Part shown: piece by piece, positions 53,794-63,408 of the stretch
Position numbering within the stretch: the stretch's first letter is position 1
Layout of the letters: each line of letters starts with the position of its first letter
Assembly: GCF_028710345.1 (NCBI RefSeq)
Contig: NZ_JAQTUH010000004.1
Location: forward strand, 33,183-97,182
Length of the DNA: 64,000 bases
Direction of reading: 5' to 3'
Source of the DNA: Sulfuricurvum sp.
GTDB taxonomy: Bacteria; Campylobacterota; Campylobacteria; Campylobacterales; Sulfurimonadaceae
The notes under the pieces: generated by a model
The model's input: only the letters and a program-made list of their open reading frames with translations
Told to the model about the DNA's origin: nothing
The model's database searches: none
Program-made: the position numbers and the translations under genes

Positions 53794-53864
53794 TGTCATC
53801 CTGAACTTGATTCAGGATCTTAGATTGCGGATCTACCCTAAAGGGCACGTGAAGTCCGCAATGA
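53794..53864. repeat. Two dispersed repeats, the second reaching into rlmN
   Basis: GTCATCCTGAACTTGATTCA opens a hairpin ATCCTGAA (53798-53805)/TTCAGGAT (53811-53818). A second hairpin is ATTGCGGA (53824-53831)/TCCGCAAT (53855-53862). Both are of common intergenic repeat types. The right arm of the second encodes the last residues of RlmN. Confidence 0.65.
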
Positions 53865-54932
53865 CTCTGCGGTAAGCTCTTTTTCTTTCAACTGCCCACA
53901 TGCGGCACTGATATCCAACCCTTTGGAATCACGGATAGTACACAATACTCCGTGTTTGATCAGATACTCCTGAAATGCCACCATATCGGCACGCGTCGGG
54001 CGTTGATAAGGCGACCCTTCATACGGATTAAAAAAGATTAGATTTACTTTGGACTTAATTCCGTGCAACAGCTTAACCAGTTTTTTTGCCGAAGTCAGAT
54101 CATCATTTTTATTTTTGATAACCAAATACTCAAACATCACCCGTTTACGGGTATCGATAGGAAACCGCTTCACCGCCTCGATAATCGAAGCGATGTTATA
54201 CGCTTTGTTCATCGGTATCAGCTCACTACGGAGTTCATCATCGACCGCATGGAGCGAGATGGCGATATGAACCCCTAAATCCATCTGACCCAGTTTATCG
54301 ATTTTAGTACTTAATCCGCTCGTCGAAACGGTTTGCCGTTTCCCTGAAATAGAGAGTCCCTCTTCATCTTTGAGAATCGTAATCGCTTTCGCGAGATTGT
54401 CCAGATTATCGAGCGGTTCCCCCATCCCCATGTAGACGATATTGAGCCGTCGATGAGCAGCGAGATTATTATCCATCTTCACCGCTAACACTTGCGCCAC
54501 AATCTCTCCCGCACTCAAATCACGAGTAAACCCCCCCTTGGCGGTGAGACAAAATGAACATCCCACCTTGCACCCTACCTGCGTCGAGACACACACCGTA
54601 AAGCGAGCTTCATGTTCGATGTTCCCTTCATCGTCGATGGACTCGTCTTTCATCTTGAGCCACACCGTCTCGATGGTTTTGCCATCACTGAGTTCGAAAA
54701 GATATTTAATCGTCCCATCGGTTGAACACTCTTTACGGGCGATTTTGAGGGGCATAATCTCATACTCAGATTCCAACTCTTCACGCATCGCTTTGGGGAG
54801 ATTTGCCATTGTCTCAAAACTCGTCGCATACTGATGATAAATCCATCCCCAAATCTGTTTGGCGCGAAACGACGGTTTCACTAGATGTGCGAGTTCCGCT
54901 TTGGTGTAATCCAAAATAGATTTTTTAGCCAT
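53838..54932 (-). CDS. rlmN: Dual-specificity RNA methyltransferase RlmN
   Basis: A radical-SAM methyltransferase of 364 residues making 2-methyladenosine in 23S rRNA and tRNAs. N-terminal accessory domain ([16 protein letters not shown]), 4Fe-4S motif [11 protein letters not shown] region GMGEPLDN and the catalytic C-terminal Cys in SAACGQLK. After GQLKEKE the reading frame runs on as [12 protein letters not shown]; the last nine codons lie inside a dispersed repeat arm, so the natural tail seems to have been replaced. It overlaps the nucleosidase-like gene by 8 bp. Confidence 0.95.
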   Translation of the reverse strand: MAKKSILDYTKAELAHLVKPSFRAKQIWGWIYHQYATSFETMANLPKAMREELESEYEIMPLKIARKECSTDGTIKYLFELSDGKTIETVWLKMKDESIDDEGNIEHEARFTVCVSTQVGCKVGCSFCLTAKGGFTRDLSAGEIVAQVLAVKMDNNLAAHRRLNIVYMGMGEPLDNLDNLAKAITILKDEEGLSISGKRQTVSTSGLSTKIDKLGQMDLGVHIAISLHAVDDELRSELIPMNKAYNIASIIEAVKRFPIDTRKRVMFEYLVIKNKNDDLTSAKKLVKLLHGIKSKVNLIFFNPYEGSPYQRPTRADMVAFQEYLIKHGVLCTIRDSKGLDISAACGQLKEKELTAESLRTSRAL

Positions 54933-55464
54933 GGATTAACCCTTTTTCTTTGAGATGTTCACGAAGCAATACTTTCGCAAACCCGTGATTGGCGATAAAG
55001 TCCCGATGAGCATTGGCATCGCAATAGTTGGTGATACAAAAAACACCCCCAGCAGGGATACCGAAAACCTGAGCCACCCGCATAACACTAAAAAACTCCA
55101 TGTTTTCAATCCCCATCCCCAATGCTCTCATTTGCTCCATCGCCCTCTCACTCGTGGTGATGTAGTTGGAGCAGTTGACGATAACATCTTTGACGTTTTC
55201 AGTTTGCGCAGAAACGACGTTATCGATAGGGGTATAGGCACTTTTGTCCAAAAATCCTAACTCGATGTTAGCCGCTGTTTTAGACTCGATAATGTCGTTG
55301 ATTTTATGTTCACCATAACTCCCCGCACTCCCGACGAAGAGGAGAAATTCGGGTTTGTGAACCAAACAGTGTCGCGTGAGATTGATCGCACTGTCAATCA
55401 GCCCCACCCCTATCGGTATCGCAAAATCAAACGTTTCGTTATTGCCGGCACAGAGAATCATCAC
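54925..55464 (-). CDS. Nucleoside phosphorylase/nucleosidase-superfamily protein
   Basis: A 179-residue protein of the PNP/UDP phosphorylase fold, shorter than the usual 230-280. Signs are [35 protein letters not shown] and the substrate loop [20 protein letters not shown] (the MExF/Y pattern), with [12 protein letters not shown] holding the late Asp. It may be an MTA/SAH-nucleosidase-like or futalosine-hydrolase-like enzyme; menaquinone via futalosine is usual in this phylum, but the sequence does not decide. The start overlaps the mcrC 3' end by 26 bp and the end overlaps rlmN by 8 bp. Confidence 0.7.
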   Translation of the reverse strand: MMILCAGNNETFDFAIPIGVGLIDSAINLTRHCLVHKPEFLLFVGSAGSYGEHKINDIIESKTAANIELGFLDKSAYTPIDNVVSAQTENVKDVIVNCSNYITTSERAMEQMRALGMGIENMEFFSVMRVAQVFGIPAGGVFCITNYCDANAHRDFIANHGFAKVLLREHLKEKGLIHG

Positions 55465-56683
55465 ACACCTTATTATTTAGTAAATCGAAGAATACTACTT
55501 TTAGATTTAGACCTTGATTTGATTCACAAGTTGATTGGTTAAAGTAATGGAAATGGTTTCCACTCACTTCTTTGTTTTTTGGATAGATCAGATACATATC
55601 TTTGCATTGCTCGTATTTTGTGCCATAAGCATAAAGCTGATACATATCACTTTGACTCACACCGTTATTGGTTTTTACCTCGTCTAAAATTTTCCATTTT
55701 GTATCGGCGATAATCATCTGTCCATCGTGATAAATAACGATGTCGGGTTTGAGTCTGAATTTCCCCGAACCGTTTTCATATGCCAAATGGTGTGTTTTAT
55801 CCTGAGTAGTGATGTGCTCATACTGTCGGCGCAAATACGCCGCTACATAGCTTTCAAATAGTAAATTCATATCAAATAAAAGTGCGAATGAAAGATCATT
55901 CCCTTTGTAGGGACTAAAGCTATTGTTTTCTAAAAATGTTTTGCACCAAATCAAAACTTGCTCATAATCCCTCATCTGCCGATTGAGTTTTACTTTAGAG
56001 AAATCGGTTTTAAAATCCACTGACGGCGCAATAGAATCGAATACAAACAAAAATTCTCGAATCCGTTGTTGATTACGATTGGATGTGGATCGCTTGTAGA
56101 GGTATTGCAATGAGCTTTTAATTAGCCGATTTTCGACACGATCACTGCTAAACTCTTCATATTCAACAAAAAATCGCTCTTTGTGGATAAAGTTTTGTTT
56201 AATATGCTCTCCCATTTTGAGCTTCCCTTTAAGAAAGGGGAGATTCTCTTCACGGGCTAGATAGTCACTCTTAATCCCACGCTGGATAAGTTTGGCAAGC
56301 TCATCCAAAAACATTGTGATAAATATCTCAAACAGAGGCATTTTAGCACTCTGCAAATGTGCCGAATTAAAACTCCGAAAAGGTGAGTTTCTGAGTGTCC
56401 GAAGCATTTTAAATAAAATCTCTTTTGCTTGTTTAGGGTCATCATTTTGGAAAATTTTAGGGAGAATTTCGATAGTTGTACCGTCTTTGGTTTGGATCAC
56501 TCCGACAAAATTTTGAGCCTGCAAAACTTTTCCAAACCCTTTTTTGGTGGTGAGTTTGAGATATTCGGCGGTTGGCTCGTTTTCGAGTACGAATTTTTCA
56601 ATCGCTTCAAAATTTTGGGGTGTGATATAGTGAGGTTTTAGTTCATCTTTGTATTGTAAGAAGTCATACTCTTTTATTATCAT
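55439..56683 (-). CDS. mcrC: McrC-family restriction subunit
   Basis: The nuclease partner of McrB in a GTP-driven modification-dependent restriction system. The 414 residues start with the McrC DNA-bridging region (QAQNFVGVIQTKDGTTIEIL) and end with a PD-(D/E)xK nuclease core: KFRLKPDIVIYHDGQMIIAD, followed by the Lys in TKWK, then SQSDMYQLYAYG. The start overlaps the mcrB stop by 4 bp. The last codons run 26 bp into the next gene, which suggests the defence block was joined to the resident rlmN/nucleosidase pair here. Confidence 0.9.
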   Translation of the reverse strand: MIIKEYDFLQYKDELKPHYITPQNFEAIEKFVLENEPTAEYLKLTTKKGFGKVLQAQNFVGVIQTKDGTTIEILPKIFQNDDPKQAKEILFKMLRTLRNSPFRSFNSAHLQSAKMPLFEIFITMFLDELAKLIQRGIKSDYLAREENLPFLKGKLKMGEHIKQNFIHKERFFVEYEEFSSDRVENRLIKSSLQYLYKRSTSNRNQQRIREFLFVFDSIAPSVDFKTDFSKVKLNRQMRDYEQVLIWCKTFLENNSFSPYKGNDLSFALLFDMNLLFESYVAAYLRRQYEHITTQDKTHHLAYENGSGKFRLKPDIVIYHDGQMIIADTKWKILDEVKTNNGVSQSDMYQLYAYGTKYEQCKDMYLIYPKNKEVSGNHFHYFNQSTCESNQGLNLKVVFFDLLNNKVCDDSLCRQ

Positions 56684-58680
56684 GATTGAAGTTTTGTGTA
56701 ATCAAAACTCTCTTTAATCGAATAGATGCGTTTTTCATCTTCAAGATATTCATCGGGTTTGTAATCGAAAATATCCGATTTCACTTCGATTTTATCAATA
56801 AATCCATCCCCTAACACCATGCGAATTTTTTCCCAATCGTCGTAAAAATATTCCTGTAAAAGAGGGAAAATCTTGTTACGCATCACATTGTCTAAATCGA
56901 CTTTGCTCTTAACATCAATAAAGTAAGCGTGTCCTATCGTGTGATCCCGATCATAGAGATATTCGACACGTTGATTGATTTTTGAGAGAATTTTTTTCAA
57001 CTCAATCCCCTCGATCATGCTGTCATTTAGCGTTTCCAAGTCGGGCATCATCTCTTCGAAATGAAACCGTCGGCGTAATGCCGTATCCATCAGTGCGATA
57101 CTACGATCAGCCGTATTCATAGTTCCAATGATATAGAGGTTTTGAGGAACACCAAACTCTTCATTACTATAAGGGAGTTGGAGCTTGATCGCTTCATCCG
57201 CACCGATACGCTTACTCGGTTCGATCAGAGTGATAAGTTCTCCGAAGATTTTGGAAATATTCCCGCGATTGATTTCGTCGATGATAAGAATATAGTTTCG
57301 TTTTTCTTGATCTTTCTTAAACAAATTACTTTCATCGCTAATCTCTTTCCAATCGGTATAACCGTTTGATTGTCTTCCAAGAATCACCGAAGATGCTGCA
57401 CTCATACTTTGGAAAATATAATCCTCTTCCATGATATAAAACTCTGCTTCTTCTTTTAATTTAGCATGTTCTAACAGTTTGTTTTTCAGTGCAACGTAGT
57501 TGTAATTTTCAAATGATGCGGCTTGACCTTTACGGATTTTTGAGCCTTTTAATACTCTGTAGGTGCTAGCATCTTCTTCGATCATTTCGGCTTGAATATT
57601 CAATGTTTTAGCATGAAGAGAAAATTTTCGTTTGTTAGCAACAGGATTACTGTGTTTGGTGTAATTTTCCAGTGAATTTTTAGACATTCTTTTAAAAATA
57701 CCGTCTTTAACGGCGTAAATCATCTCTTCGCCGTCTTCATTCCCCTCTTCTCCGACAGGTATGGCTCTGATCCCTTCGACAAACTCTTCATACCCGTAGC
57801 TTTGATGAAAAGTGACAAACTCGATTTGTCCTGATTTTCGATACTCTTCAAATTTGGATTTAGCCTCTTTTCGCTCACTGGGAACATTTCCATCAATAAT
57901 CGCTAACGCTTTGGTGATTGTGTTATAGGTTTTTCCTGTACCGGGAGGACCGTAGAGGATCTGGTTAAGATGTATGATTTTTGATAAAGACTGCTTCTCT
58001 AAAGGAATAGTTAAATCACAATGACTTTGGATATATTGGTGAATCGCTTCAAATAAAGTTATCCTACCATCTTCTCTTCCTAAAGTTTCATTCCCTCTCC
58101 AGCCTTCAAATAAAAACTTGTATAAATTGTCTTTTGTTATAGCCTCATAAGTTTCTTTTTCAGTATTAAAAACAATCTTATAATTGCCGTTTTCTTGTTT
58201 GACTAGATTAATACTTGTCCCTCTTTGTGTTTCAAGAGGTAATCTGTCACTATTTTCTTGTATTGCTCGATCTAAACATGAGCATATCAAATCAAATTTT
58301 TCTTTATTTATCATAGATTGCCCTTCTAAAATATTCAAAACGTATTGATACAATTGTTGATTATTATTCAGAACATAATTAACGGTAGAGCTTTTTAATC
58401 CATGAGCTACAAGGTTTTCAAATTGTAGTAAATTTGCTTTTTCCTCATCAATTTTTGTAATCAAGTCCAGTCTAATCGTTTCATCGTTAATTTCACTGAT
58501 TTGCATAATATACTCAATGCGAAAAACACCCTTTGAGATATATATCAGAACCTTTTGACCTATTTTAGGACTTCCGATACTTTTTCTACTCCAATCATAA
58601 TATCCCTGATGTTCTATTGTCGGTCTAACATCTCCCCATTCACCTTTTGGGTTATGAGTTATGACGGCTATTTCTTCCAT
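56680..58680 (-). CDS. mcrB: McrB-family GTPase with DUF4357-like insertion
   Basis: A 666-residue AAA+ GTPase that translocates DNA for McrC. The N-terminus (about 1-130, HQGYYDWSRKSIGSPKIGQK) looks like a PUA/EVE-type domain, which could read modified bases. Walker A GPPGTGKT is at 244-251, Walker B IIDEINRG with Asp468, and the McrB signature MNTADRS at 521-527. Between Walker A and B lie about 220 residues against about 100 in E. coli McrB. The extra segment (about 350-447; STYRVLKGSKIRKGQAA, then GRQSNGYTDWKE) matches DUF4357, normally seen beside nucleases. It starts 26 bp after hepT on the same strand. Confidence 0.9.
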   Translation of the reverse strand: MEEIAVITHNPKGEWGDVRPTIEHQGYYDWSRKSIGSPKIGQKVLIYISKGVFRIEYIMQISEINDETIRLDLITKIDEEKANLLQFENLVAHGLKSSTVNYVLNNNQQLYQYVLNILEGQSMINKEKFDLICSCLDRAIQENSDRLPLETQRGTSINLVKQENGNYKIVFNTEKETYEAITKDNLYKFLFEGWRGNETLGREDGRITLFEAIHQYIQSHCDLTIPLEKQSLSKIIHLNQILYGPPGTGKTYNTITKALAIIDGNVPSERKEAKSKFEEYRKSGQIEFVTFHQSYGYEEFVEGIRAIPVGEEGNEDGEEMIYAVKDGIFKRMSKNSLENYTKHSNPVANKRKFSLHAKTLNIQAEMIEEDASTYRVLKGSKIRKGQAASFENYNYVALKNKLLEHAKLKEEAEFYIMEEDYIFQSMSAASSVILGRQSNGYTDWKEISDESNLFKKDQEKRNYILIIDEINRGNISKIFGELITLIEPSKRIGADEAIKLQLPYSNEEFGVPQNLYIIGTMNTADRSIALMDTALRRRFHFEEMMPDLETLNDSMIEGIELKKILSKINQRVEYLYDRDHTIGHAYFIDVKSKVDLDNVMRNKIFPLLQEYFYDDWEKIRMVLGDGFIDKIEVKSDIFDYKPDEYLEDEKRIYSIKESFDYTKLQS

Positions 58681-58705
58681 GGATTTTGCCTTTATTAAGA
58701 ATCTT

Positions 58706-59083
58706 TTACTTCACTTCACCCAATATCGTCATCGTAACACTTAACAATCCATCAATCTCATTCGCACAAATTTCATAAATGGTTTCAGCATCGAGATCAA
58801 AATAGTGATGTGACAAAATATCTCTAACCCCTTTGACTTGTTTCCACGGTATTTGGGGATATTTTTCCAATAGCTGAAAATCAGTGAGCTTATCGACGTT
58901 TTTAAAACCCTCCCCGATGGCGATCAAACGCATCGAGATGCTGTCGAGTTTTTCAAGCCCATGTTCATCTTTGAGAAAATCATCCGAACTTTTGATACTT
59001 TGAAATCGTTGTTGGATGAGTTTTAACGAGGTGATAATATCTTCGAGGGTAGAGCGCAGTATCAATAGTCGATCATTGTGCAT
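58706..59083 (-). CDS. hepT: HepT-like toxin (HEPN ribonuclease)
   Basis: A 125-residue all-helical HEPN protein, the toxin of MntA/HepT systems, which cleaves RNA. The catalytic motif is RDILSHHYF (Arg87, His92, Tyr94), matching RX4HxY. It overlaps the mntA 3' end by 11 bp, and is therefore made after its antidote. In characterised pairs MntA adds AMP groups to the Tyr next to this motif to silence the toxin. Confidence 0.88.
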   Translation of the reverse strand: MHNDRLLILRSTLEDIITSLKLIQQRFQSIKSSDDFLKDEHGLEKLDSISMRLIAIGEGFKNVDKLTDFQLLEKYPQIPWKQVKGVRDILSHHYFDLDAETIYEICANEIDGLLSVTMTILGEVK

Positions 59084-59378
59084 AGATCACATCTTTTTTA
59101 ATCATCTCTAAAAAAAGAGGTTTCATGTGTTTGTGTTCACGGACAATGTCCACTTTTTTGTGCAGATCATTTTCAATCTGTTCTTTAATCGCGACCATAT
59201 CGAATAATGAGGGTTTCATTTTAACAAAAATATCGATGTCGCTCTCCTCTTTTGCTTCGTCACGTGCGTAACTTCCAAACAGCCCTATTTGCTCGACATC
59301 GTATTTGGTTTTGAACTCTTGAAAATGTTGAAAAAGGTAGTCTAAAATATCTGACTTTTTAATCGTTGTCATCAACAT
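59073..59378 (-). CDS. mntA: MntA-like minimal nucleotidyltransferase antitoxin
   Basis: A 101-residue minimal nucleotidyltransferase with the motif GSYARDEAKEESDID (Gly35, Ser36, Asp47, Asp49: GSX10DXD) and the third Asp in KKVDIV. It is the antidote to the downstream HepT toxin, acting by AMPylation. ATG 59378 and the ATG two codons later (59372) are both possible; the GGGGG ribosome site suits the later one slightly better. First gene of the defence cluster mntA-hepT-mcrB-mcrC. Confidence 0.88.
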   Translation of the reverse strand: MLMTTIKKSDILDYLFQHFQEFKTKYDVEQIGLFGSYARDEAKEESDIDIFVKMKPSLFDMVAIKEQIENDLHKKVDIVREHKHMKPLFLEMIKKDVIYAQ

Positions 59379-59430
59379 ATCCCCCTTTTTCTCATAACTT
59401 TTATTAGCTCAATTATAACACATTGACAAC

Positions 59431-60192
59431 TTAGAGTCGTACCGGGATCCCGTTGGCACTAAGGTAGCGTTTGAGATCCATAATATCAATCTCTTTGTAG
59501 TGGAAAATACTTGCCGCCAATGCCGCATCGGCACCGTGTTCAAACGCTTCGCGGATATGCTCCATCGTTCCCGCACCACCACTGGCGATAACGGGTACAT
59601 TCACTGCACGGCTGATTTGCGACGTAATGTCCAAATCAAATCCCGCTTTCGTCCCATCCGCGTCCATCGAGGTGAGGAGAATCTCCCCCGCTCCGCGATC
59701 AACCACCTCTTTTGCCCACTCGAATGCATTGATACCCGTATCAACACGACCACCGTTGAGATAAACGTTGTATTGGTTCCCCGTTTTTTTCACATCGATA
59801 GCGACGACAATGCACTGAGAGCCAAACCGTTTCGCCCCCTCGTCGATAAATTCGGGACGTTTGATGGCGGCGGAGTTGATGCTCACTTTATCGCACCCTA
59901 CGTTGAGCAGTTTATAGATATCGTTAAGTTCTCGGATCCCTCCGCCGACGGTGAGGGGGATAAATACCTCCCGCGCTACTTGTTCGACGATATGGACAAT
60001 CGTATCGCGCTCTTCGTGAGATGCGGTAATATCGAGAAACGTGAGTTCATCTGCCCCCTCTTCGTTATACCGCTTGGCGACTTCGACAGGGTCACCCGCA
60101 TCTTTGAGACCGACGAAATTTACCCCTTTGACAACGCGACCGTCTTTGACGTCCAAACACGGGATGATCCGCTTAGCAAAAAAATTATCCAT
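59431..60192 (-). CDS. hisF: Imidazole glycerol phosphate synthase cyclase subunit HisF
   Basis: Makes imidazole glycerol phosphate and AICAR using ammonia from HisH, in histidine synthesis. A (beta/alpha)8 barrel of 253 residues with catalytic Asp residues in [14 protein letters not shown] and [13 protein letters not shown], and phosphate loops VGGGIRE and [10 protein letters not shown]. The frame opens nine codons earlier, but ATG 60192 has AGAGGG 6 nt upstream and the standard start [15 protein letters not shown]. No other his gene is adjacent. Confidence 0.96.
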   Translation of the reverse strand: MDNFFAKRIIPCLDVKDGRVVKGVNFVGLKDAGDPVEVAKRYNEEGADELTFLDITASHEERDTIVHIVEQVAREVFIPLTVGGGIRELNDIYKLLNVGCDKVSINSAAIKRPEFIDEGAKRFGSQCIVVAIDVKKTGNQYNVYLNGGRVDTGINAFEWAKEVVDRGAGEILLTSMDADGTKAGFDLDITSQISRAVNVPVIASGGAGTMEHIREAFEHGADAALAASIFHYKEIDIMDLKRYLSANGIPVRL

Positions 60193-60326
60193 TACAAACC
60201 CTCTACCTTGCCATAGCATTCTTAATTCCCTTATTATAACCCCACTTCTCTTAATAGCCCATTACCAAAAGTAACGATAAGAAAATATTATTTTCACTAT
60301 TTATGAGCAATTAACACTTTATACGG

Positions 60327-60332
60327 TATAAT
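60327..60332 (+). promoter_or_regulatory. -10 box of rsmA, positioned for a leaderless transcript
   Basis: TATAAT at 60327-60332 leaves 7 nt (CCAAAGA) to the ATG at 60340. Transcription would start at or just before the start codon. There is no usable Shine-Dalgarno. Confidence 0.5.
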
Positions 60333-60339
60333 CCAAAGA

Positions 60340-61116
60340 ATGCAAAATCGTGCCACTATCGCCAAAAAGAAATTTGGTCAAAATTTTTTACGTGATCATG
60401 CTGTTTTAGCACAAATCATCCAATCGATGCCCGATACCCCTCACCGTATCGCAGAAATCGGGCCTGGATTAGGTGATTTAACTAACTATTTAGTTAAAGT
60501 CAAAAGTGTTACCGCTTTTGAGGTTGATACCGACTTGTGCAAGCATTTAGAACACCATTTTGCCGATGCTATCGCTACCGAAGCTCTAACCCTCCGTTGC
60601 GGAGATGTCTTAGAACATTGGAAGAGTGAGCTTTTGGATGAACCGTACGATTTAGTGGCGAATTTGCCCTATTATATCGCGACCAACATCATCCTCAAAG
60701 CCCTCGCCGATCCGGCGTGTAAAAACTTGCTTGTCATGATACAGCGTGAAGTGGCGGAGAAATTTTCCGCTGCACCCAATGAGAGAGCTTTTGGAGCACT
60801 CAGCGTCATAGCGCAAAGTGTAGGAGATGTTGAAATCGTCTTACATGTACCGCCAGAGGCGTTCGAGCCGGCTCCCAAAGTCGATTCTGCCGTACTGCTC
60901 ATTTCAAAACGGTCGAATCGAAATGATGAAGGGTTTGAAGATTTTTTACGCGTAGCCTTTACACAGCCACGTAAAACCCTTCACAAAAATCTCACTGCAC
61001 GCTATGATGGAGACGCTCTAATAAACGCATTTTCTGCGTTAGAATTAGAACGCACCATCCGACCTCATCAGCTCTGTACCTCTGACTTTCACCGGTTATA
61101 CGCTATTTTGTCTTAA
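60340..61116 (+). CDS. rsmA: 16S rRNA dimethyladenosine transferase RsmA (KsgA)
   Basis: Dimethylates two adjacent adenosines near the 3' end of 16S rRNA during 30S assembly. The 258 residues have KKKFGQNFLRDHAV at the start, SAM motif I IAEIGPGLGDLT and catalytic motif IV NLPYYIAT, then PPEAFEPAPKVDSAV and FTQPRKTLHKNL. Length is normal. A TATAAT 7 nt before ATG suggests a leaderless message. It is followed after 183 bp by rnj; in many Campylobacterota rsmA and rnj are neighbours. Confidence 0.96.
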   Translation: MQNRATIAKKKFGQNFLRDHAVLAQIIQSMPDTPHRIAEIGPGLGDLTNYLVKVKSVTAFEVDTDLCKHLEHHFADAIATEALTLRCGDVLEHWKSELLDEPYDLVANLPYYIATNIILKALADPACKNLLVMIQREVAEKFSAAPNERAFGALSVIAQSVGDVEIVLHVPPEAFEPAPKVDSAVLLISKRSNRNDEGFEDFLRVAFTQPRKTLHKNLTARYDGDALINAFSALELERTIRPHQLCTSDFHRLYAILS

Positions 61117-61195
61117 TGTTACTCACTTTTTAAAATGAGCAAAACAGCCCTATTCTCTCGAAAAACAACGTTTTTTGTAGCTTTAGGGGATTGCA

Positions 61196-61241
61196 AAGGA
61201 CTTTAGTCCTTGCCACTAAAACGGATGTATTCGTTTTAGTG
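61196..61241. repeat. REP-like hairpin repeat, copy 3 (reverse orientation)
   Basis: AAGGAC-TTTA-GTCCTT (61196-61211) and CACTAAAACG (61214-61223), loop GATGTATT, CGTTTTAGTG (61232-61241). The loop, read on the other strand, is AATACATC, identical to the loop of the element at 29691-29714 although the stems differ. It lies in the leader of rnj. Confidence 0.6.
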
Positions 61242-61299
61242 CGTAACATTAAGCAAGCAAGCACCAATAACAACAATACTATATTTTAAGGATATTTCT

Positions 61300-63408
61300 A
61301 TGGCTGATGAAATTACAGAAACACAACCAAACAATGAAAACCGTGAACGCCGACCCAACAATAACCGTCGACCGTTCCGCCCACGTAACGACACTCGTGT
61401 AGAGGGAGAGAACAACGGTGAACAACGCCCACGGGATGAAAATCGCCCGCCACGTCAAGACAACCGACCTGCACGTACCGATAATCGCCCTCCGCGCACA
61501 GACAACCGTCCACCGCGTACCGATAACCGAGGACCTCGCCCTGACAACCGCCCACCGCGTACCGAGGGTGAAGTGGCAACCAACCTCGCGACAGAGAGTG
61601 AAAATCGCTCATCCTCACGTGATCGCAATCGCGGTGGACGTCGTGGAAGCCCAAGCACCCCAATCGATGCAAACCTACGCGATTTCGTGAACCAAAACCA
61701 AGAGGCGCACAAAAACCGTCTTAACCCCCATTTCAAACTCGATCTCAACAACAACGAAAAAGTGCGTATTACTCCACTGGGCGGATTAGGGGAAATCGGT
61801 GGAAACATCACCGTCATCGAAACCGAACACGAAGCGATCATTATCGATATCGGGATGAGTTTCCCCGATGAAGAGATGCACGGTGTTGATATTCTCGTTC
61901 CTGATTTCACCTATTTGCGTGAAATTCGTAAAAAAATCGTAGCGGTTATCATCACTCACGCCCACGAAGACCATATCGGAGGAGTCCCTTATTTCTTCAA
62001 AGAGATGCAGTTTCCTATTTATGGAACACCATTGCCTCTCGCTATGATCGGTAACAAATTCGACGAACACCATATGCGTGAATATCGCCGTTATTTCAAC
62101 CCTATCGTGAAACGTCAGCCGTACAAAATCGGAAACGATTTTGAGATTGAATGGATGCACATGACCCACTCAATCATCGACTCTTCATCATTGGCAATCA
62201 CGACCAAAGCGGGAACTATCATCCACACAGGTGACTTTAAAATCGACCATACACCAGTTGATGGCTACACAGCCGATTTACACCGTCTCGCTCACTACGG
62301 TGAAAAAGGGGTAATGTGTCTCCTCTCAGATTCAACAAACTCATACAACAAAGAGTGGACGCCAAGTGAGCTTACCGTTGCTCCGGGATTTGATCGTATT
62401 TTTGCTAAAGCTGAGGGGCGTGTCATCATGTCTACCTTTAGTTCGAACATCCACCGCGTCTATCAAGCGATTCTCACAGGGATGAAATACAACCGCAAGG
62501 TGTGTGTCATCGGACGTTCTATGGAGCGTAACCTCGAAGTGTGTATGCAATACGATTACATCAAATTGCCGAAAAATATCTTCATCGATGCCGAAGAGGC
62601 AAACCGTATGAGCGATAAAGATGTTCTCATCGTCACTACAGGAAGCCAAGGAGAACCAAGTTCTGCATTGTTCCGCATGGCGATAGGCGAACACCGACAC
62701 ATCAAAATCAAACCGACCGATTTGATCGTCCTCTCTGCCCGTGCGATTCCAGGGAATGAAGGTTCTATTTCAGGGATGCTCAACTATCTCCAACGTGCCG
62801 GCGCAAAAGTAGCCAATGATCGTGATATTCACGTATCGGGTCACGCCAGTATGGAAGAGCAAAAATTGATGCTCCGCCTTACTAATCCAAAATATTTCCT
62901 TCCAGTGCACGGTGAATACAACCATATCATGAAACACCGTGAAACCGCAATCACTTGTGGTGTTCCTGAGCGTAATATTCTCCTTATGTCCGATGGTGAT
63001 TGTATCGAAGTGGGTACTAAATTTATGCGCAAAGCAAAAACCGTTAAAACCGGTAAAACCTATATCGATAACCAAAACAACCACCAAATCGAAGATGACA
63101 TCGTTATTGATCGTCAAAAAATGGCATCCGAGGGGATGGTGGTTCTCGTCGCACAAGTCAGCTCTGCCGATTCACGATTACTCTCCAAACCTCTTGTTAC
63201 CAGCTTCGGTCTTGTAGCCGATCGCAACGACAAAGCATTTGCTGCTGAGATGGAAGATGTATTAGAACACTTCCTTATCAATCTCAAACACGGTTTGATT
63301 GAAAATCCAAAAGCATTGGAAAATGATTTACGTCAAGTCGTCCGTAAACATATCTACCGAAAAATGAAAAAATATCCTCTTATCGTTCCTCACGTTTTTG
63401 TTATGTAA
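61300..63408 (+). CDS. rnj: Ribonuclease J
   Basis: A 702-residue metallo-beta-lactamase exo/endoribonuclease, the main mRNA-decay enzyme of the phylum. Residues 1-130 form a disordered Arg/Asn/Pro-rich extension with repeats such as DNRPPRT at about 55-90. H. pylori RNase J has a comparable extension, and there the enzyme partners the helicase RhpA. The catalytic core has HAHEDH at 220-225, SHSIIDSSS-like and HTGDFKID zinc motifs, the beta-CASP region and VSGHASMEEQ. A C-terminal domain follows. AAGGATATTTCT precedes the ATG. A terminator directly follows the stop. Confidence 0.96.
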   Translation: MADEITETQPNNENRERRPNNNRRPFRPRNDTRVEGENNGEQRPRDENRPPRQDNRPARTDNRPPRTDNRPPRTDNRGPRPDNRPPRTEGEVATNLATESENRSSSRDRNRGGRRGSPSTPIDANLRDFVNQNQEAHKNRLNPHFKLDLNNNEKVRITPLGGLGEIGGNITVIETEHEAIIIDIGMSFPDEEMHGVDILVPDFTYLREIRKKIVAVIITHAHEDHIGGVPYFFKEMQFPIYGTPLPLAMIGNKFDEHHMREYRRYFNPIVKRQPYKIGNDFEIEWMHMTHSIIDSSSLAITTKAGTIIHTGDFKIDHTPVDGYTADLHRLAHYGEKGVMCLLSDSTNSYNKEWTPSELTVAPGFDRIFAKAEGRVIMSTFSSNIHRVYQAILTGMKYNRKVCVIGRSMERNLEVCMQYDYIKLPKNIFIDAEEANRMSDKDVLIVTTGSQGEPSSALFRMAIGEHRHIKIKPTDLIVLSARAIPGNEGSISGMLNYLQRAGAKVANDRDIHVSGHASMEEQKLMLRLTNPKYFLPVHGEYNHIMKHRETAITCGVPERNILLMSDGDCIEVGTKFMRKAKTVKTGKTYIDNQNNHQIEDDIVIDRQKMASEGMVVLVAQVSSADSRLLSKPLVTSFGLVADRNDKAFAAEMEDVLEHFLINLKHGLIENPKALENDLRQVVRKHIYRKMKKYPLIVPHVFVM

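Noticed and set aside
61313-61910. Minus-strand ORFs opposite the N-terminus of RNase J
   Set aside because: They are shadows of the Arg/Pro repeat region; no ribosome site, and the plus-strand RNase J is certain.
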